Assembly (NCBI RefSeq): GCF_032854445.1 | Contig: NC_088295.1 | Coordinates: 10,095,385-10,159,384 of the forward strand | Length of the DNA: 64,000 nt | Reading direction: 5' to 3' | Origin: Liolophura sinensis | Taxonomy: Eukaryota > Mollusca > Polyplacophora > Chitonida > Chitonidae | Shown here: positions 63,766 through 64,000 of the stretch, piece after piece | How positions within the stretch are numbered: position 1 is the stretch's first letter | Layout: the number at the start of each line of letters is the position of its first letter | Program-made: the position numbers and the translations under genes | Notes under the pieces: model-generated | What the model saw: the letters and a program-made list of their open reading frames with translations, nothing else | The model's database searches: none | What the model was told of the DNA's origin: nothing

Positions 63766-63791
63766 GTTCAGGGCTGGGCATCTGAGACACA
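63766..63791 (+). other. Possible 26-nt micro-exon
   Basis: A pyrimidine-rich acceptor (TTATTTATTTTTCAG) precedes 26 nt, followed by a textbook donor GTAAGTGC. Nothing else ties it to a gene in the window; the partner exons would lie outside or be unrecognised. Confidence 0.2.
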
Positions 63792-64000
63792 GTAAGTGCA
63801 ATTACATAAATGCATCTGGCTGGGAATATTATAACAATAACAAACCGTCCAAAAGGGCGTTATTCTCATTGTCTATATCAACTTTCCATTTCTCACAATT
63901 TCTCTGAGTAAATTAATCTCCACGTCTACTGGGAGGAAGGTTTTAATAACAAGTAAATTTAGTCAAAACTTTCTGAGACAAAACACACCGGTACCAGGTG

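Overview
The window looks like gene-poor nuclear DNA of an invertebrate animal, most likely a mollusc or another lophotrochozoan. The reasons are spliced exons with GT-AG borders, long AT-rich non-coding stretches, tRNA-headed SINEs of a type I associate with mollusc genomes, many small inverted-repeat transposons, and at least a dozen separate minisatellite arrays. Nothing looks bacterial or viral. The species call is an inference; no alignment was run.

One protein gene is secure. A 12-exon gene on the minus strand (48818 down to 32590) encodes a cytosolic endo-beta-N-acetylglucosaminidase (ENGASE, glycoside hydrolase family 85) of about 709 residues. The 11 splice junctions agree in phase and the joined frame is open to a TGA stop. 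The order of recognisable blocks (CHD..GGYL.DR, FYHW, DGWLINIEN, WYDS, CDG.F.NY.W, GVDVF.RG, APGW-like, PWFNL) follows animal ENGASE. Only exon 1 and its donor are weakly supported. The introns are swollen by repeats: a 62-bp array in intron 2, 50-bp and 49-bp arrays in intron 3, a roughly 3.6-kb array of about 60-bp units in intron 4, SINEs and short inverted-repeat elements. Another array begins at the stop codon.

Layout. 1-8 kb: a 21/87-bp minisatellite, an (ATGT)n tract on a SINE tail, one copy of a 353-bp repeat. 8-17 kb: SINEs in otherwise unremarkable DNA, with a CpG-bearing block near 15.3-15.65 kb. 17.3-20.9 kb: three arrays (45 bp, 28 bp, and a degenerate GC-rich one). 21-31 kb: unique-looking DNA plus a cluster of the 353-bp repeat. 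31.2-48.8 kb: ENGASE and its arrays. 49-54 kb: SINEs and small DNA transposons. 54.4-59.4 kb: a tandem segmental duplication whose two halves differ by insertions, so they act as natural empty sites for two mobile elements. 59.4-64 kb: mostly unique DNA, a 52-bp array, and a possible micro-exon near the right edge.

The most informative signals are structural. They are a TTAA-flanked MITE family with a paired empty site, a 27-bp minisatellite that grew from a single unit after duplication, and arrays in and beside ENGASE that seem to derive from exon edges and carry splice-site-like motifs in each unit.
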